31,297 bases of DNA from Clostridia bacterium BRH_c25 (GTDB lineage: Bacteria > Bacillota_A > Clostridia > Lutisporales > Lutisporaceae), in assembly GCA_001515955.1 (NCBI GenBank), contig LOES01000116.1:1-31297 (forward strand), given 5' to 3'. Positions 20,541 through 28,401 of this stretch are shown one piece after another. How positions within the stretch are numbered: position 1 is the first letter of the stretch; each line of letters begins with the position of its first letter. A model generated the notes under the pieces. The model made no database searches, was not told the origin of the DNA, and saw only the letters and a list, made by a program, of their open reading frames with translations. Position numbers and translations under genes: made by a program.

Positions 20541-21671
20541 CTAGTACACTTCTGTAAAGTATTCCCTCAGAATTCTCTTCAGATAGAAAAAAGGGCTGCT
20601 GGACTCAATACTTTCAGTGTATTCAAGCTTTATTGACCTCATCAGCTTGCCATCAAGATATACTTCCAGCTTTCCTGCATCATCGCCTTTGATCAAAGGT
20701 GCCTGCGCCATTCCCATATCTTTTGCAGTTAATTTTACCTTTTCTATTTCTCCTGCCTTTAAAGCCATGGAAAAATCCTCCGTTGGTTTTACCGGCACGA
20801 ACTTCTCCTTGCCGTTCCTTACCTCCACTACCTTAAAGATACTGTTCCTGTCCACTACCTTTTCATTTGTATAATTCTCAAAACCGTATTCAAGAAGAGC
20901 AGCTGATTCGTCCCACATAGGTCCGCAGTTCAACACAACGCATACCAGCTGCATGCCATTCCTGGTTGCTGATGATACCAGACATCGCCCTGCTTTATTA
21001 GTAAAACCGGTTTTTACTCCATCTCCTCCGTCGAACTGCCACAGCATTTTGTTCTTGTTAATCATTACCCTGTCCCAGTTTTCATTGGGAGGTCCTTCTA
21101 TTGTCCTTTTCTTACTGCTGACAACACTTGCAAATACAGGATTCCTTAATGCATAAGCAGTTATCAATGCAAGATCATAGGCAGTGGTATAATGTCCTGC
21201 TGCATCCAGTCCATGGGGATTTACAAACCGTGTATTCTTCGCACCAATTTCTTCTGCCTTCCGGTTCATCAATTCCGCAAAACCCTCTACCGAGCCGCCT
21301 ATGTGTTCAGCTACCGCTATTGCAGCATCATTTCCCGACCTCAGCATTATTCCGTATAACAAATCATTAACAGTATGCTTCTCTCCTTCGCGCAAATATA
21401 TGGAAGAGCCTTCCGTACAAGAAGCCTTTCTGCTGACTGTGACTTTTTCCTCAAGCCTTCCGCTTTCTGCAGCAACCAAAGTGGTCATTATCTTTGTAGT
21501 ACTGGCCATTGCCAGTTTTTCATCCATATTTTTTGAATATAGTATCCTGCCTGAATTCACATCCATAATAACTGCAGCTCGTGCAGAGGTATTTTGCGTG
21601 GCAGAAACTGCAGAAAAAACTGATACGGCAATAATTATTACCGATATAACAATAGCTATTCTTCTTTTCAT
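20541..21671 (-). CDS. D-alanyl-D-alanine carboxypeptidase (DacF/PBP5 type, S11)
   Basis: Removes the terminal D-Ala from peptidoglycan stem pentapeptides outside the membrane. The 376-residue protein has a signal peptide (about 1-25, ending SAVSA), catalytic Ser57 in STTK (57-60), SGN (112-114) and KTG (220-222), and a C-terminal PBP5-like beta domain ending with a short amphipathic anchor segment (FFYLKRILREYF). ATG is preceded by GGAGTG. Its place below scpAB and ytfJ and above rluB matches the dacB position of Firmicutes, suggesting a sporulation role. A paralogue lies at 26711-27910. Confidence 0.93.
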   Translation of the reverse strand: MKRRIAIVISVIIIAVSVFSAVSATQNTSARAAVIMDVNSGRILYSKNMDEKLAMASTTKIMTTLVAAESGRLEEKVTVSRKASCTEGSSIYLREGEKHTVNDLLYGIMLRSGNDAAIAVAEHIGGSVEGFAELMNRKAEEIGAKNTRFVNPHGLDAAGHYTTAYDLALITAYALRNPVFASVVSSKKRTIEGPPNENWDRVMINKNKMLWQFDGGDGVKTGFTNKAGRCLVSSATRNGMQLVCVVLNCGPMWDESAALLEYGFENYTNEKVVDRNSIFKVVEVRNGKEKFVPVKPTEDFSMALKAGEIEKVKLTAKDMGMAQAPLIKGDDAGKLEVYLDGKLMRSIKLEYTESIESSSPFFYLKRILREYFTEVY

Positions 21672-21778
21672 TCTATCACTCCGTCAAAATTCAATATTCA
21701 ATCTTCTATTATTATTGACAGAATGAGGTTTTTATATAATTATATATAAATTGAAAATTCTATTGCATTATATATGAA

Positions 21779-22177
21779 TTATTCATTTATAATTTTGCAG
21801 CCGAATTCTTTAGCAATTTTCTGCGCTTCTTTCATGTCATCCTCTCCCCAAATAGTCCAGCCGCCTTTCAATGTTCCGTCTACATATATCTCTATCTTGT
21901 CTTTTTTCAAAATCATCAGCCTGTCATATCTTTTTTTCATTTGTATAATCTGGCGTCTTATTGCTTCTTCAATATCAACATCCATTACCTTCAATGCTAT
22001 GAAAAGGCAAGACAGTGCATCCTCCAGTTCATTTTTTGCCTTGTCATTATCCCCTTTTAAAAGAGCCTTCAGTGACTCAGCCACTTCTTCATTCAGATGG
22101 CTAAGAACCTCCTTTGGATCATCAGTAGCATATTTTCTGTTTTCCCATATCAATTCAACTGCATTTTTTAGCTCCAT
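21779..22177 (-). CDS. MazG-like nucleotide pyrophosphohydrolase
   Basis: A 132-residue protein. Residues 1-90 form the all-alpha MazG/NTP-PPase helix bundle with the metal-binding pattern EE-xx-E (Glu30, Glu31, Glu34) and E-xx-D (Glu50, Asp53). This fold hydrolyses nucleoside triphosphates to monophosphate and pyrophosphate, usually to clean the pool. The 40 C-terminal residues (KIEIYVDGTLKGGWTIWGEDDMKEAQKIAKEFGCKIINE) are an extra tail that I do not recognise. ATG follows AGGGGTG. It lies between dacF-like and ytfJ genes. Confidence 0.8.
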   Translation of the reverse strand: MELKNAVELIWENRKYATDDPKEVLSHLNEEVAESLKALLKGDNDKAKNELEDALSCLFIALKVMDVDIEEAIRRQIIQMKKRYDRLMILKKDKIEIYVDGTLKGGWTIWGEDDMKEAQKIAKEFGCKIINE

Positions 22178-22350
22178 TTAATCACCCCTAAAAATATATC
22201 ATCATAATAAATAGTACTTAATAAATATTAATGCATTTATATGTTTTGCACTAAATCCATAATATAGTAGTTCAATAGTACGAAATGCTCTCATTAATAT
22301 CATAATTATTATATCAAATTTTTGTATTTAATTTGTGTTAAATTTGCATT

Positions 22351-22377
22351 AAAAAGGAAGGAGTCTGTCTCCTTCCT
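22351..22377 (-). terminator. Intrinsic terminator of the DUF2953-ytfJ transcript
   Basis: On the minus strand, AGGAAGGAG-n5-CTCCTTCCT followed by TTTTT. The 5' arm overlaps the end of ytfJ. Confidence 0.92.
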
Positions 22378-22795
22378 ACATTTCTAACTTTTCCTCTTCC
22401 GGGTCCTTCCGTTTGTTTATATAGTTTTCCATATTACTTATTAAATTCGGCACCATATCAACTATTCTGTCAACCGCACTGCTGTACTTGACCGGTATCA
22501 CCTTCAACTGCCCGTTTGTGGTTGCAAGGAAGCCTATTGGCTGTACTGTCACTCCCGCTCCACTTCCGCCCGCAAAGGGATATTTGGAGGCATCCCCCTC
22601 ATCCTTGTCCTGAGCCCCCGAATACTCTCCGCCTCCTGCTATAAAGGCAAAGGACACCTTGGATACAGGTACAATTACAGTACCGTCATTTGTTACTACT
22701 GCATCACCAACTACTGTGTTAACATCTATCATGTTTTTGATATTTTCCATTGTAGTTCTCATTAAGCTTTCTACAGGCTGTTCCAAGCTAAACAC
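22376..22795 (-). CDS. ytfJ: GerW-family sporulation protein YtfJ
   Basis: A 139-residue protein of the YtfJ/GerW family (spore protein needed for normal germination in Bacillus; exact activity unknown). It shows the family features: LMRTTMENIKNMIDVNTVVGDAV, TVIVPVSKVSFAFIAGG, a Gly-rich FAGGSGAGVTVQPIGFL and a charged C-terminus. Start is uncertain. GTG 22795 is only a base away from AAAGGA, whereas TTG 22786 has it at a proper distance. It is paired with the DUF2953 gene, 25 bp upstream, as in most Clostridia. Confidence 0.9.
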   Translation of the reverse strand: MFSLEQPVESLMRTTMENIKNMIDVNTVVGDAVVTNDGTVIVPVSKVSFAFIAGGGEYSGAQDKDEGDASKYPFAGGSGAGVTVQPIGFLATTNGQLKVIPVKYSSAVDRIVDMVPNLISNMENYINKRKDPEEEKLEM

Positions 22796-22820
22796 ATCCT
22801 TTTAATATATTAATTTAATT

Positions 22821-23447
22821 TCACTTTCCCATACCGGACAGCAATGCAGGTATTGCCCTAATTCCAGCATTTATAATATGACCTAATCTCATACTAATTA
22901 TACAACTAAAGTCAACGCTCAGATTAACCTTGCTGAATATTGGGATAACTGCTATTCTTGGCTCGATGATATTCAGATAGCTGCTTGTAAGAGCCATAAC
23001 ATTCCCTATGACTATCCACGCTGCACCATATAAAACTCCCGTTGCCGCTGCATCGCCGGTACCCAGACTTAACTTAAGGTTAAAACCATATATTCTTATT
23101 TTTTTTGAGATGTATTCCACCACAGGCATTACTATTCTTTTATTTTTCTTATATGCCTCATATAGGCCTTCTCCTTCTGTCATACTGAAAATCTTTGTAA
23201 ATCCGGCAAACAGCTTGCTCCTTTTCCCATCCGCTATTTCAGCCTTATATTTTAATACGGGCTTTCCATTTTCAAAAGTTATTTCCAGGATAGGAACCTC
23301 TGTCTTAAGCTTCAGCAGCCCGTACAAGGTTTTCAGCCCTACGGTTATATTATCATTTTCATTGTCCTTGTTCATATCTATACTTACGGCAATAGGCATA
23401 AGATACAGCATCAGCAGTATTAGGACTGCAAAAAAAATATAAAGCAT
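22821..23447 (-). CDS. DUF2953 domain protein
   Basis: A 208-residue protein with an N-terminal membrane segment (about 2-21). A soluble, mostly beta domain follows, with the family-like stretch LSLGTGDAAATGVLYGAAW and a hydrophobic tail ending RLGHIINAGIRAIPALL. DUF2953 genes are almost always next to ytfJ in spore-formers, which makes a sporulation role likely, but no activity is known. ATG follows GGGGAGG. Confidence 0.85.
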   Translation of the reverse strand: MLYIFFAVLILLMLYLMPIAVSIDMNKDNENDNITVGLKTLYGLLKLKTEVPILEITFENGKPVLKYKAEIADGKRSKLFAGFTKIFSMTEGEGLYEAYKKNKRIVMPVVEYISKKIRIYGFNLKLSLGTGDAAATGVLYGAAWIVIGNVMALTSSYLNIIEPRIAVIPIFSKVNLSVDFSCIISMRLGHIINAGIRAIPALLSGMGK

Positions 23448-23571
23448 TATTTATCCTCCCCATATTTTCAAAGGGGTAAACAATATACGTTGCACATTCT
23501 GAGTTCTATTTATAATGTTCAGTGCACAACCTATAACACATGATGTTCCTTCTAGTTTTTCTCAAAAATAA

Positions 23572-23612
23572 AAGAATAATACATCCTTTAGTGCTAAAGA
23601 TGTATTATTCTT
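23572..23612 (-). terminator. Intrinsic terminator of the scpB transcript
   Basis: On the minus strand, GAATAATACATC and GATGTATTATTC form a 12-bp stem (extended by TTTA/TAAA past a bulge), followed by TTTTATTTTT. It lies directly after the scpB stop. Confidence 0.9.
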
Positions 23613-23615
23613 GCT

Positions 23616-24170
23616 TCATGCTCCCGCTTCCTCCGACAACTCCTTCAATACAGGCAGCTCCTTCAGGGTCTTCAGCCCGAACAGCTTGAGAAAATTATCG
23701 GTAGTTCCATATAGTATGGGCCTTCCGGGGCCGTCCATCCTGCCGGTCTCAAATATGAGCTCTTTTTCCATAAGCCTTGAAAAGCAGCTTTCTGATTTTA
23801 CTCCTCTTATGTAATCAACCTGTGATTTTGTTATAGGCTGCTTGTATGCAATTATGGCAAGAGTCTCAAGAGATGCCTGGGAAAGTCCCTGTCTGCTCTG
23901 GGGTTTGACCAGCCTCTCAATATATTCATAATGCTCCGGCTTGGTGCAGAACTGATAACAGTTGTTGACCTCAATAATACGTACTCCCCTGTTCTCTTCA
24001 CTGAAGCTGTCCATCATTTGATTTACAATTCTTCGGAGGGTAGTTTCATCAATGCTGATAATACTGCATAAATCTTTTATTGGTAAAGCATCCCCGGCTA
24101 CAAACAAAAGACCCTCAACAATCGACTTTATCTCTCTAATATCCATAATAAAATCCATCCCTTCATGCAT
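23616..24170 (-). CDS. scpB: Segregation and condensation protein B
   Basis: Kleisin-partner subunit of the SMC-ScpAB condensin, needed for chromosome compaction and segregation. The protein has two winged-helix domains: IKSIVEGLLFVAGDALPIKDL at the start and LSQASLETLAIIAYKQPITKSQVDYIRGV in the middle, then GRPILYGTTDNFLKLFGLKTLKELP. Three starts are possible. ATG 24170 (AAGGA at 6 nt, 184 residues) overlaps scpA by 8 bp. ATG 24158 and 24146 fit the usual MDI N-terminus, with GAAGGG upstream. Translational coupling to scpA is clear. Confidence 0.94.
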   Translation of the reverse strand: MHEGMDFIMDIREIKSIVEGLLFVAGDALPIKDLCSIISIDETTLRRIVNQMMDSFSEENRGVRIIEVNNCYQFCTKPEHYEYIERLVKPQSRQGLSQASLETLAIIAYKQPITKSQVDYIRGVKSESCFSRLMEKELIFETGRMDGPGRPILYGTTDNFLKLFGLKTLKELPVLKELSEEAGA

Positions 24171-24894
24171 CTCTTGTCCTTCTTTTAATAAGTATCCTCG
24201 CAAAATTTCTTTCCTGCTCTATAAAGAGGCTTCTCCTTTTAAGAAGCTCAAGTATTGCCAGAAAAGTTACTATTATTTCATATCTGTTGCAGCAATTCAG
24301 AAACAAATCGTCAAAGAAAAAGGTCGGCTTACTGGCGAGCAGCTTGTTAATAAGCTTTATTTTATCATCAACAGTAATAACCTCTCTGTAAATTTCACTG
24401 AAGTTTGTCCTCTTCTTGGATTCATTCTTGAGAAGTATGTTCCTGAAGCTTATATAAAGCATGTCCAGAGAGACATTGGATATAGCGGTTACATCGTTTA
24501 TATAATCCTCTATGGGCTCAGGAGCCTTATAAAAAACCTTGTCAAATGTCCCCAGCTTATCCTTTAACTCCAATGATGCTTCTTTATATTTCTTGTATTC
24601 AATAAGCTTCTGAATAAGCTCTTCTCTTGGATCTATGGCATCAGCGCCGTCCTCTTCCTTTTTGGGCTTCGGCAGCAGCATCTTGGATTTTATCTCCAGC
24701 AGGGTTGCAGCCATGACAAGGAATTCACTTGAGACTTCCAGATCATGTATCTCCATCATACTGATATACTTCAGATACTGATCTGTTATCTCCGCAATAG
24801 GTATGTCATAAATATCTACTTCAGCTTTTTCAATTAAATGCAGCAGAAGGTCCAAGGGACCTTCAAAGGCGTGCAGCTTGACATTTATAGCCAT
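24163..24894 (-). CDS. scpA: Segregation and condensation protein A (kleisin)
   Basis: Kleisin that bridges SMC head domains. The 243-residue protein begins with the family signature FEGPLDLLLHLIEKAEVDIYDIPIAEITDQYL. The middle contains LLEIKSKMLLPK and a charged variable segment. The C-terminal winged helix (FLAILELLKRRSLFIEQERNFARILI) contacts SMC. ATG has GGAG at 8 nt and lies 4 bp after trpS, so trpS-scpA-scpB are one transcription unit. Confidence 0.95.
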   Translation of the reverse strand: MAINVKLHAFEGPLDLLLHLIEKAEVDIYDIPIAEITDQYLKYISMMEIHDLEVSSEFLVMAATLLEIKSKMLLPKPKKEEDGADAIDPREELIQKLIEYKKYKEASLELKDKLGTFDKVFYKAPEPIEDYINDVTAISNVSLDMLYISFRNILLKNESKKRTNFSEIYREVITVDDKIKLINKLLASKPTFFFDDLFLNCCNRYEIIVTFLAILELLKRRSLFIEQERNFARILIKRRTRDA

Positions 24895-24898
24895 GCTA

Positions 24899-25891
24899 TT
24901 ACTCCAATTCCATAAGTTTCATCTTTTCTCTTACTTCAGCAAGGGTCACTGCAGCCACTTCCCTTGCATGTTTGTTTCCATTCCTGAGTATTTCCATAAT
25001 GCTGCCTTTATCGTTCAGAAGCTTCTGTCTTCTCTCATACATCGGTGCCATGTACTCCACTACATTTTCAGCAAGATCCTTTTTGCAGGAAACACAGCCC
25101 AAACCGCCGGTTTTGCATACACTGTGAGTTTCCTCATGAGTCTTTTCGGAAAATACCTTGTGGAAAGCATATACCGAGCACACGTCAGGATGACCCGGAT
25201 CATTTTTCCTGATCTTTTCAGGATCAGTTATCATCTGCCTTACTTTCTCCCTGATAACATCAGGTGAATCCGACAATGCTATTGTATTGTCATAGCTTTT
25301 GCTCATTTTCCTTCCATCCAGACCAGGCAGCTGTTTTATCTGGTTCATTTTTGCCTGAGGCTCCGGGAAGATATCTCCATATATATAATTAAACCTTCTT
25401 GCAATTTCACGGGAGAGCTCCAAATGAGGAAGCTGATCCTCCCCAACCGGTACGACACTTGCCTTATGTACAAGTATGTCCGCAGCCTGGAGATTAGGAT
25501 AACCCAAAAAACCATAGGTTGCTATGTTCTTCTCCTTAAGCTGTACCAGCTGATCCTTATAGGTGGGGCACCTTTCGAGCCATGAAACAGGAACCGTCAT
25601 TGAAAGCAGCAGGTGCAGCTCGGCTATTTCCTTAACATTCGACTGCAGAAAAATAGTGCTCCTTTCCGGGTCCAAACCGGCACTCAGCCAATCTATAGCC
25701 ATTTCCATCACATTATCCTTTATTTCACTTGTATCCTCATAGCCTGTGGTCAAGGCATGCCAGTCAACTATTGAAAAAAAGCATTCATATTCATCCTGTA
25801 ATCTTACCCAATTTTCCAGGGCACCGAAATAATTACCCAGATGCAGACTGCCCGTAGGTCTCATACCACTCATAATTCTTTGTTTAGTCAT
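24899..25891 (-). CDS. trpS: Tryptophanyl-tRNA synthetase with probable Fe-S or zinc site
   Basis: Charges tRNA-Trp. The 330-residue class I synthetase has the HIGH-type TGSLHLGNYFGA (13-24) and KMSKS (195-199), with PVGEDQLPHLELSREIARRFN between. Four cysteines, Cys238, Cys259, Cys266 and Cys269 (C-x20-C-x6-C-x2-C), resemble the [4Fe-4S] site reported for Thermotoga TrpRS, so a cluster near the anticodon region is likely. Start ATG follows AGGAGGT. It is followed closely by scpA. Confidence 0.95.
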   Translation of the reverse strand: MTKQRIMSGMRPTGSLHLGNYFGALENWVRLQDEYECFFSIVDWHALTTGYEDTSEIKDNVMEMAIDWLSAGLDPERSTIFLQSNVKEIAELHLLLSMTVPVSWLERCPTYKDQLVQLKEKNIATYGFLGYPNLQAADILVHKASVVPVGEDQLPHLELSREIARRFNYIYGDIFPEPQAKMNQIKQLPGLDGRKMSKSYDNTIALSDSPDVIREKVRQMITDPEKIRKNDPGHPDVCSVYAFHKVFSEKTHEETHSVCKTGGLGCVSCKKDLAENVVEYMAPMYERRQKLLNDKGSIMEILRNGNKHAREVAAVTLAEVREKMKLMELE

Positions 25892-25933
25892 ATTGTACCT
25901 CCTGTAGGTAAATTTAAATTGAATGCCGGGATG

Positions 25934-26587
25934 CTATATAAATAGCCCCACAGCAGAATTTATAAACCAATCCAAAGCCAGAATAACAGGCCCTAATATT
26001 GCACCGATGATACCTGTAAAAATCAACATGATTATTATAATATTTGAATATACTGCATATCTTCTCATAAAAAGTCGCTGCTTGTTTGATAAAAACACAT
26101 CCAATATTTTCGAACCGTCCAGAGGCGGTATTGGAATCAGATTAAATACTCCAATGCTGAGATTTATAATATATGCGAACTGAAGGATACTTGTCATTGC
26201 CTTTCCGAAGCTGCCATAAAACAAAGCGTAAATTACTGCAATAAATAAAGCTGTAATAAAATTTGACAAGGGACCGGCTAAGGAAACAAGCAGCATACCC
26301 TTATTCCTATTTTTAAAATTCAAGTCATTGACAGGAACCGGCTTCGCCCATCCGAAGCGCCTTGTTACAATAAGACATAAAAAACCCAGAGGGTCTACAT
26401 GAGCTATGGGGTTAAGAGTAAGCCTTCCAAATTGTTTGGCTGTCTTGTCTCCCATCATATAGGCTGCCAGAGCATGGGAATACTCATGTATTGTAAAGGC
26501 AAGTATTATTCCCGGCAAACTGTATAGTAAAGTTGATACACCAAAGTTTAAATTAAAATAGTATAGAAATTTGTTAAGTAAATCCAT
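25934..26587 (-). CDS. Site-2 protease family (M50) membrane metallopeptidase
   Basis: A 217-residue integral membrane protease of the rhomboid-unrelated M50 (S2P/SpoIVFB) family. The zinc site is HEYSH (His34, Glu35, His38) with the distal Asp157 in NLIPIPPLDGSK. GRLTLNPIAHVDPLG and LLVSLAGPLSNF are typical of the short, PDZ-less group found next to trpS/scpA in Clostridia. About five or six hydrophobic segments are visible. Substrate is unknown. It starts at ATG 26587, after AAGGAG. The gene lies 42 bp upstream of trpS. Confidence 0.9.
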   Translation of the reverse strand: MDLLNKFLYYFNLNFGVSTLLYSLPGIILAFTIHEYSHALAAYMMGDKTAKQFGRLTLNPIAHVDPLGFLCLIVTRRFGWAKPVPVNDLNFKNRNKGMLLVSLAGPLSNFITALFIAVIYALFYGSFGKAMTSILQFAYIINLSIGVFNLIPIPPLDGSKILDVFLSNKQRLFMRRYAVYSNIIIIMLIFTGIIGAILGPVILALDWFINSAVGLFI

Positions 26588-26664
26588 CAAGCTTCTCCTT
26601 TATATAGTCTATATAAATATATTTTCTACTATATTCTAATATATTTATACCAATTACACAAGAC

Positions 26665-26694
26665 AAAGGGGCTTAAGTTATCTTAAACCCCTTT
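26665..26694 (-). terminator. Hairpin terminator of the dacF-like gene
   Basis: A 13-bp stem, AAAGGGGTTTAAG-ataa-CTTAAGCCCCTTT on the minus strand, 17 nt after the stop. It has one G-U pair on the minus strand that would be an A-C mismatch on the plus strand, which favours function on the minus strand. The U-tract is short. Confidence 0.65.
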
Positions 26695-26710
26695 ACTTCA
26701 TATTGTTCAA

Positions 26711-27910
26711 TCATTTCTTTGAGCTTCCGAACCAGTATATAAATGAATTTTTCAGATTGTTTATAAAGGAGGATTTGCTTACATCGGTATCGCATACCAA
26801 ATCATGCCTTCCAACCTCTTTATCATTAATGCTTAATACAAGCTCACCCAGCTTGTCACCTTTCTTAAGGGGTGCATTAACAACTTCAGGCAATTCAGCA
26901 GTCTTTTTGATACTTTTCTCTTCACCCTTGTTCAGCAGTACCGATATGTTCCTGTCTGTAACCGCATTCACCTTCAAGCGGCTGCCCTTTGATACCCTTA
27001 CCTCTTGCATTATGTCACCCTTCTTGGCCACAGTGGAGCTGGTAAAATTAGCAAAGCCGTAGTCAATAAGCTTTCTGGCTTCCTTGTTCCTTATCTCAAC
27101 CTTGGGTGCTCCCATTACTATACTGATAAGTCTCAGATTGTTCCTCTTTGCCGTAACTGATATACAGTAGCCAGCATCTTCGGTCCAGCCTGTTTTTATA
27201 CCATCTACATCGTTGTAAAACCTCACCATTTTGTTCTTGTTTACTAATTCTCTTTTAACATTGTCCTTTTTTCCTACGTACAATGTAATCATGTATTTGG
27301 AGATAAATTCAAATATCTTTTCATGTCTCAGCAGTTCTCTTGACATTACAGCCAGATCATGGGCCGAAGTCACATGTCCTTGAGCCGGCAGTCCGTTGGG
27401 GTTAACAAAGTTTGTATCGGTGGCACCAATCTCTTTAGCCCTTTTGTTCATCAGCTTTACAAATTCCTCTTCGCTGCCGGATATATGCTCAGCCATTGCT
27501 ATACAAGCATCATTTGCCGACTCTACAGCTATACCGTACAGCAGTTCCTTTACCGTCCTGATTTCACCTGCATCCAGCAGCAGCATCGTACCCTTGTTGT
27601 TCTTGCTGGAAGCCTGGGCGCTTATGGTCACCTTGTCCTCAAAGGCTATCTTTCCACTATCCAATGCTTCCATGGTAAGGAGCATTGTCATTACTTTTGT
27701 AACACTTGCAGGGGCCAGCTTCTCATGGGAATTTTGCTCATATATTATCTTACCCGTGCCAAAGTCCATAAGCAGTGCCGATTTACAGTTCAAATTCATA
27801 TCGTCTTCTGCGTATACAGGAATAATTATTCCAAAAGAGGCAATTGCAAAAATAGTAAGGAAACATATCAGCTTTTTAGATAATCTATTTATTCTTGATA
27901 AATAATACAT
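26711..27910 (-). CDS. D-alanyl-D-alanine carboxypeptidase (DacF type, S11)
   Basis: Second S11 D,D-carboxypeptidase of the window, 399 residues. It has a basic N-terminus and signal peptide (about 1-34, ending PVYA), catalytic Ser69 in SVTK (69-72), SAN (131-133) in place of the usual SGN (but common in this group), KTG (239-241) and a C-terminal beta domain with an amphipathic end (SFINNLKNSFIYWFG) that may attach to the membrane. Only about one third of residues match the copy at 20541, by eye. ATG follows GGAGG. First gene of the unit leading to the M50 protease and trpS. Confidence 0.93.
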   Translation of the reverse strand: MYYLSRINRLSKKLICFLTIFAIASFGIIIPVYAEDDMNLNCKSALLMDFGTGKIIYEQNSHEKLAPASVTKVMTMLLTMEALDSGKIAFEDKVTISAQASSKNNKGTMLLLDAGEIRTVKELLYGIAVESANDACIAMAEHISGSEEEFVKLMNKRAKEIGATDTNFVNPNGLPAQGHVTSAHDLAVMSRELLRHEKIFEFISKYMITLYVGKKDNVKRELVNKNKMVRFYNDVDGIKTGWTEDAGYCISVTAKRNNLRLISIVMGAPKVEIRNKEARKLIDYGFANFTSSTVAKKGDIMQEVRVSKGSRLKVNAVTDRNISVLLNKGEEKSIKKTAELPEVVNAPLKKGDKLGELVLSINDKEVGRHDLVCDTDVSKSSFINNLKNSFIYWFGSSKK

Positions 27911-27991
27911 AACAATCCTCCTACTAGATTAGTTTACTTTTATGTTTCCCTTCAGCAGGTTCTGTTATGCAATTCCCAAAAAGCGCAAAAT

Positions 27992-28020
27992 CGCACCGGA
28001 TATTATAACTAACCGGTGCG
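27992..28020 (-). terminator. Intrinsic terminator behind a gene remnant
   Basis: A perfect 8-bp GC-rich stem, CGCACCGG-n13-CCGGTGCG. On the minus strand it is followed by ATTTTGCGCTTTTT. It begins 7 nt after the stop codon at 28028. Confidence 0.7.
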
Positions 28021-28027
28021 CAATTCA

Positions 28028-28138
28028 TTAAATATACTTTTTAATTCCATTTTTATCCACCATTCCCAAAATCAATGGCCTTGCATAGAGTTTATATCCA
28101 GTCAACTCTTCCTTTAAAATGTGCGCAATTTTATAAAG
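28028..28138 (-). pseudogene. C-terminal remnant of an unrecognised gene, cut by a repeat
   Basis: On the minus strand an open frame runs 36 codons to a TAA with gene-like composition (LYKIAHILKEELTGYK, then LYARPLILGMVDKNGIKKYI). A terminator follows at once, as behind a true gene. Upstream the frame runs straight into the GAGATACGAGATTCGAGAT repeat, with no start codon or ribosome site. I read it as the tail of a gene whose front was lost when repeats inserted or by deletion. I cannot name the family. Confidence 0.45.
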
Positions 28139-28170
28139 ATGCGAGATACGAGATTCGAGATGCGAGGGAA
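28138..28170 (+). repeat. GAGATACGAGATTCGAGAT repeat copy
   Basis: Carries the 20-nt word at 28142-28161 that matches 1-20 exactly in inverted orientation. AGATGCGAGATACG (28138-28151) also recurs with small changes at 31218-31237. Confidence 0.7.
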
Positions 28171-28172
28171 GG

Positions 28173-28370
28173 CCCGGGTATTCCTTATGGGTACAGGTAC
28201 GGGTAACAGGTCACACACGGTTGAGAAAAATACTCTGATATATAAATAATTATCGGTAACGAAGCATATATCGAAATTCACTAATATAGCGAAATAAAAA
28301 TAATACTTAACCGTGTTTTTCCGAAGGAAATCCGTGTTACCCGTTACTTTACCTTTAAGGAATACCCCGG
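28173..28370. repeat. MITE-like inverted-repeat element (about 198 bp)
   Basis: Imperfect terminal inverted repeats of 50 bp (28173-28222) and 62 bp (28309-28370) share GGGTATTCCTTA, ACGGGTAACA and ACACGGTT. They enclose an 86-bp AT-rich core without a reading frame. The inner arm words also occur in the element at 3472-3575, and GGGTATTnCTTAAGGGT recurs at 31249-31265. No transposase is present, so if mobile it would depend on another source. Together with the remnant and terminator this accounts for most of the 491-bp gap between 27911 and 28401. Confidence 0.6.
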
Positions 28371-28401
28371 CAGCTTTGCCAATACACGCTCATAAAGCCT
28401 T

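Noticed and set aside
21774..22181. 135-codon open frame on the plus strand opposite the mazG-like gene
   Set aside because: Mirror of the coding frame with serine/phenylalanine-rich translation and no ribosome site; the minus frame has the MazG metal motif.
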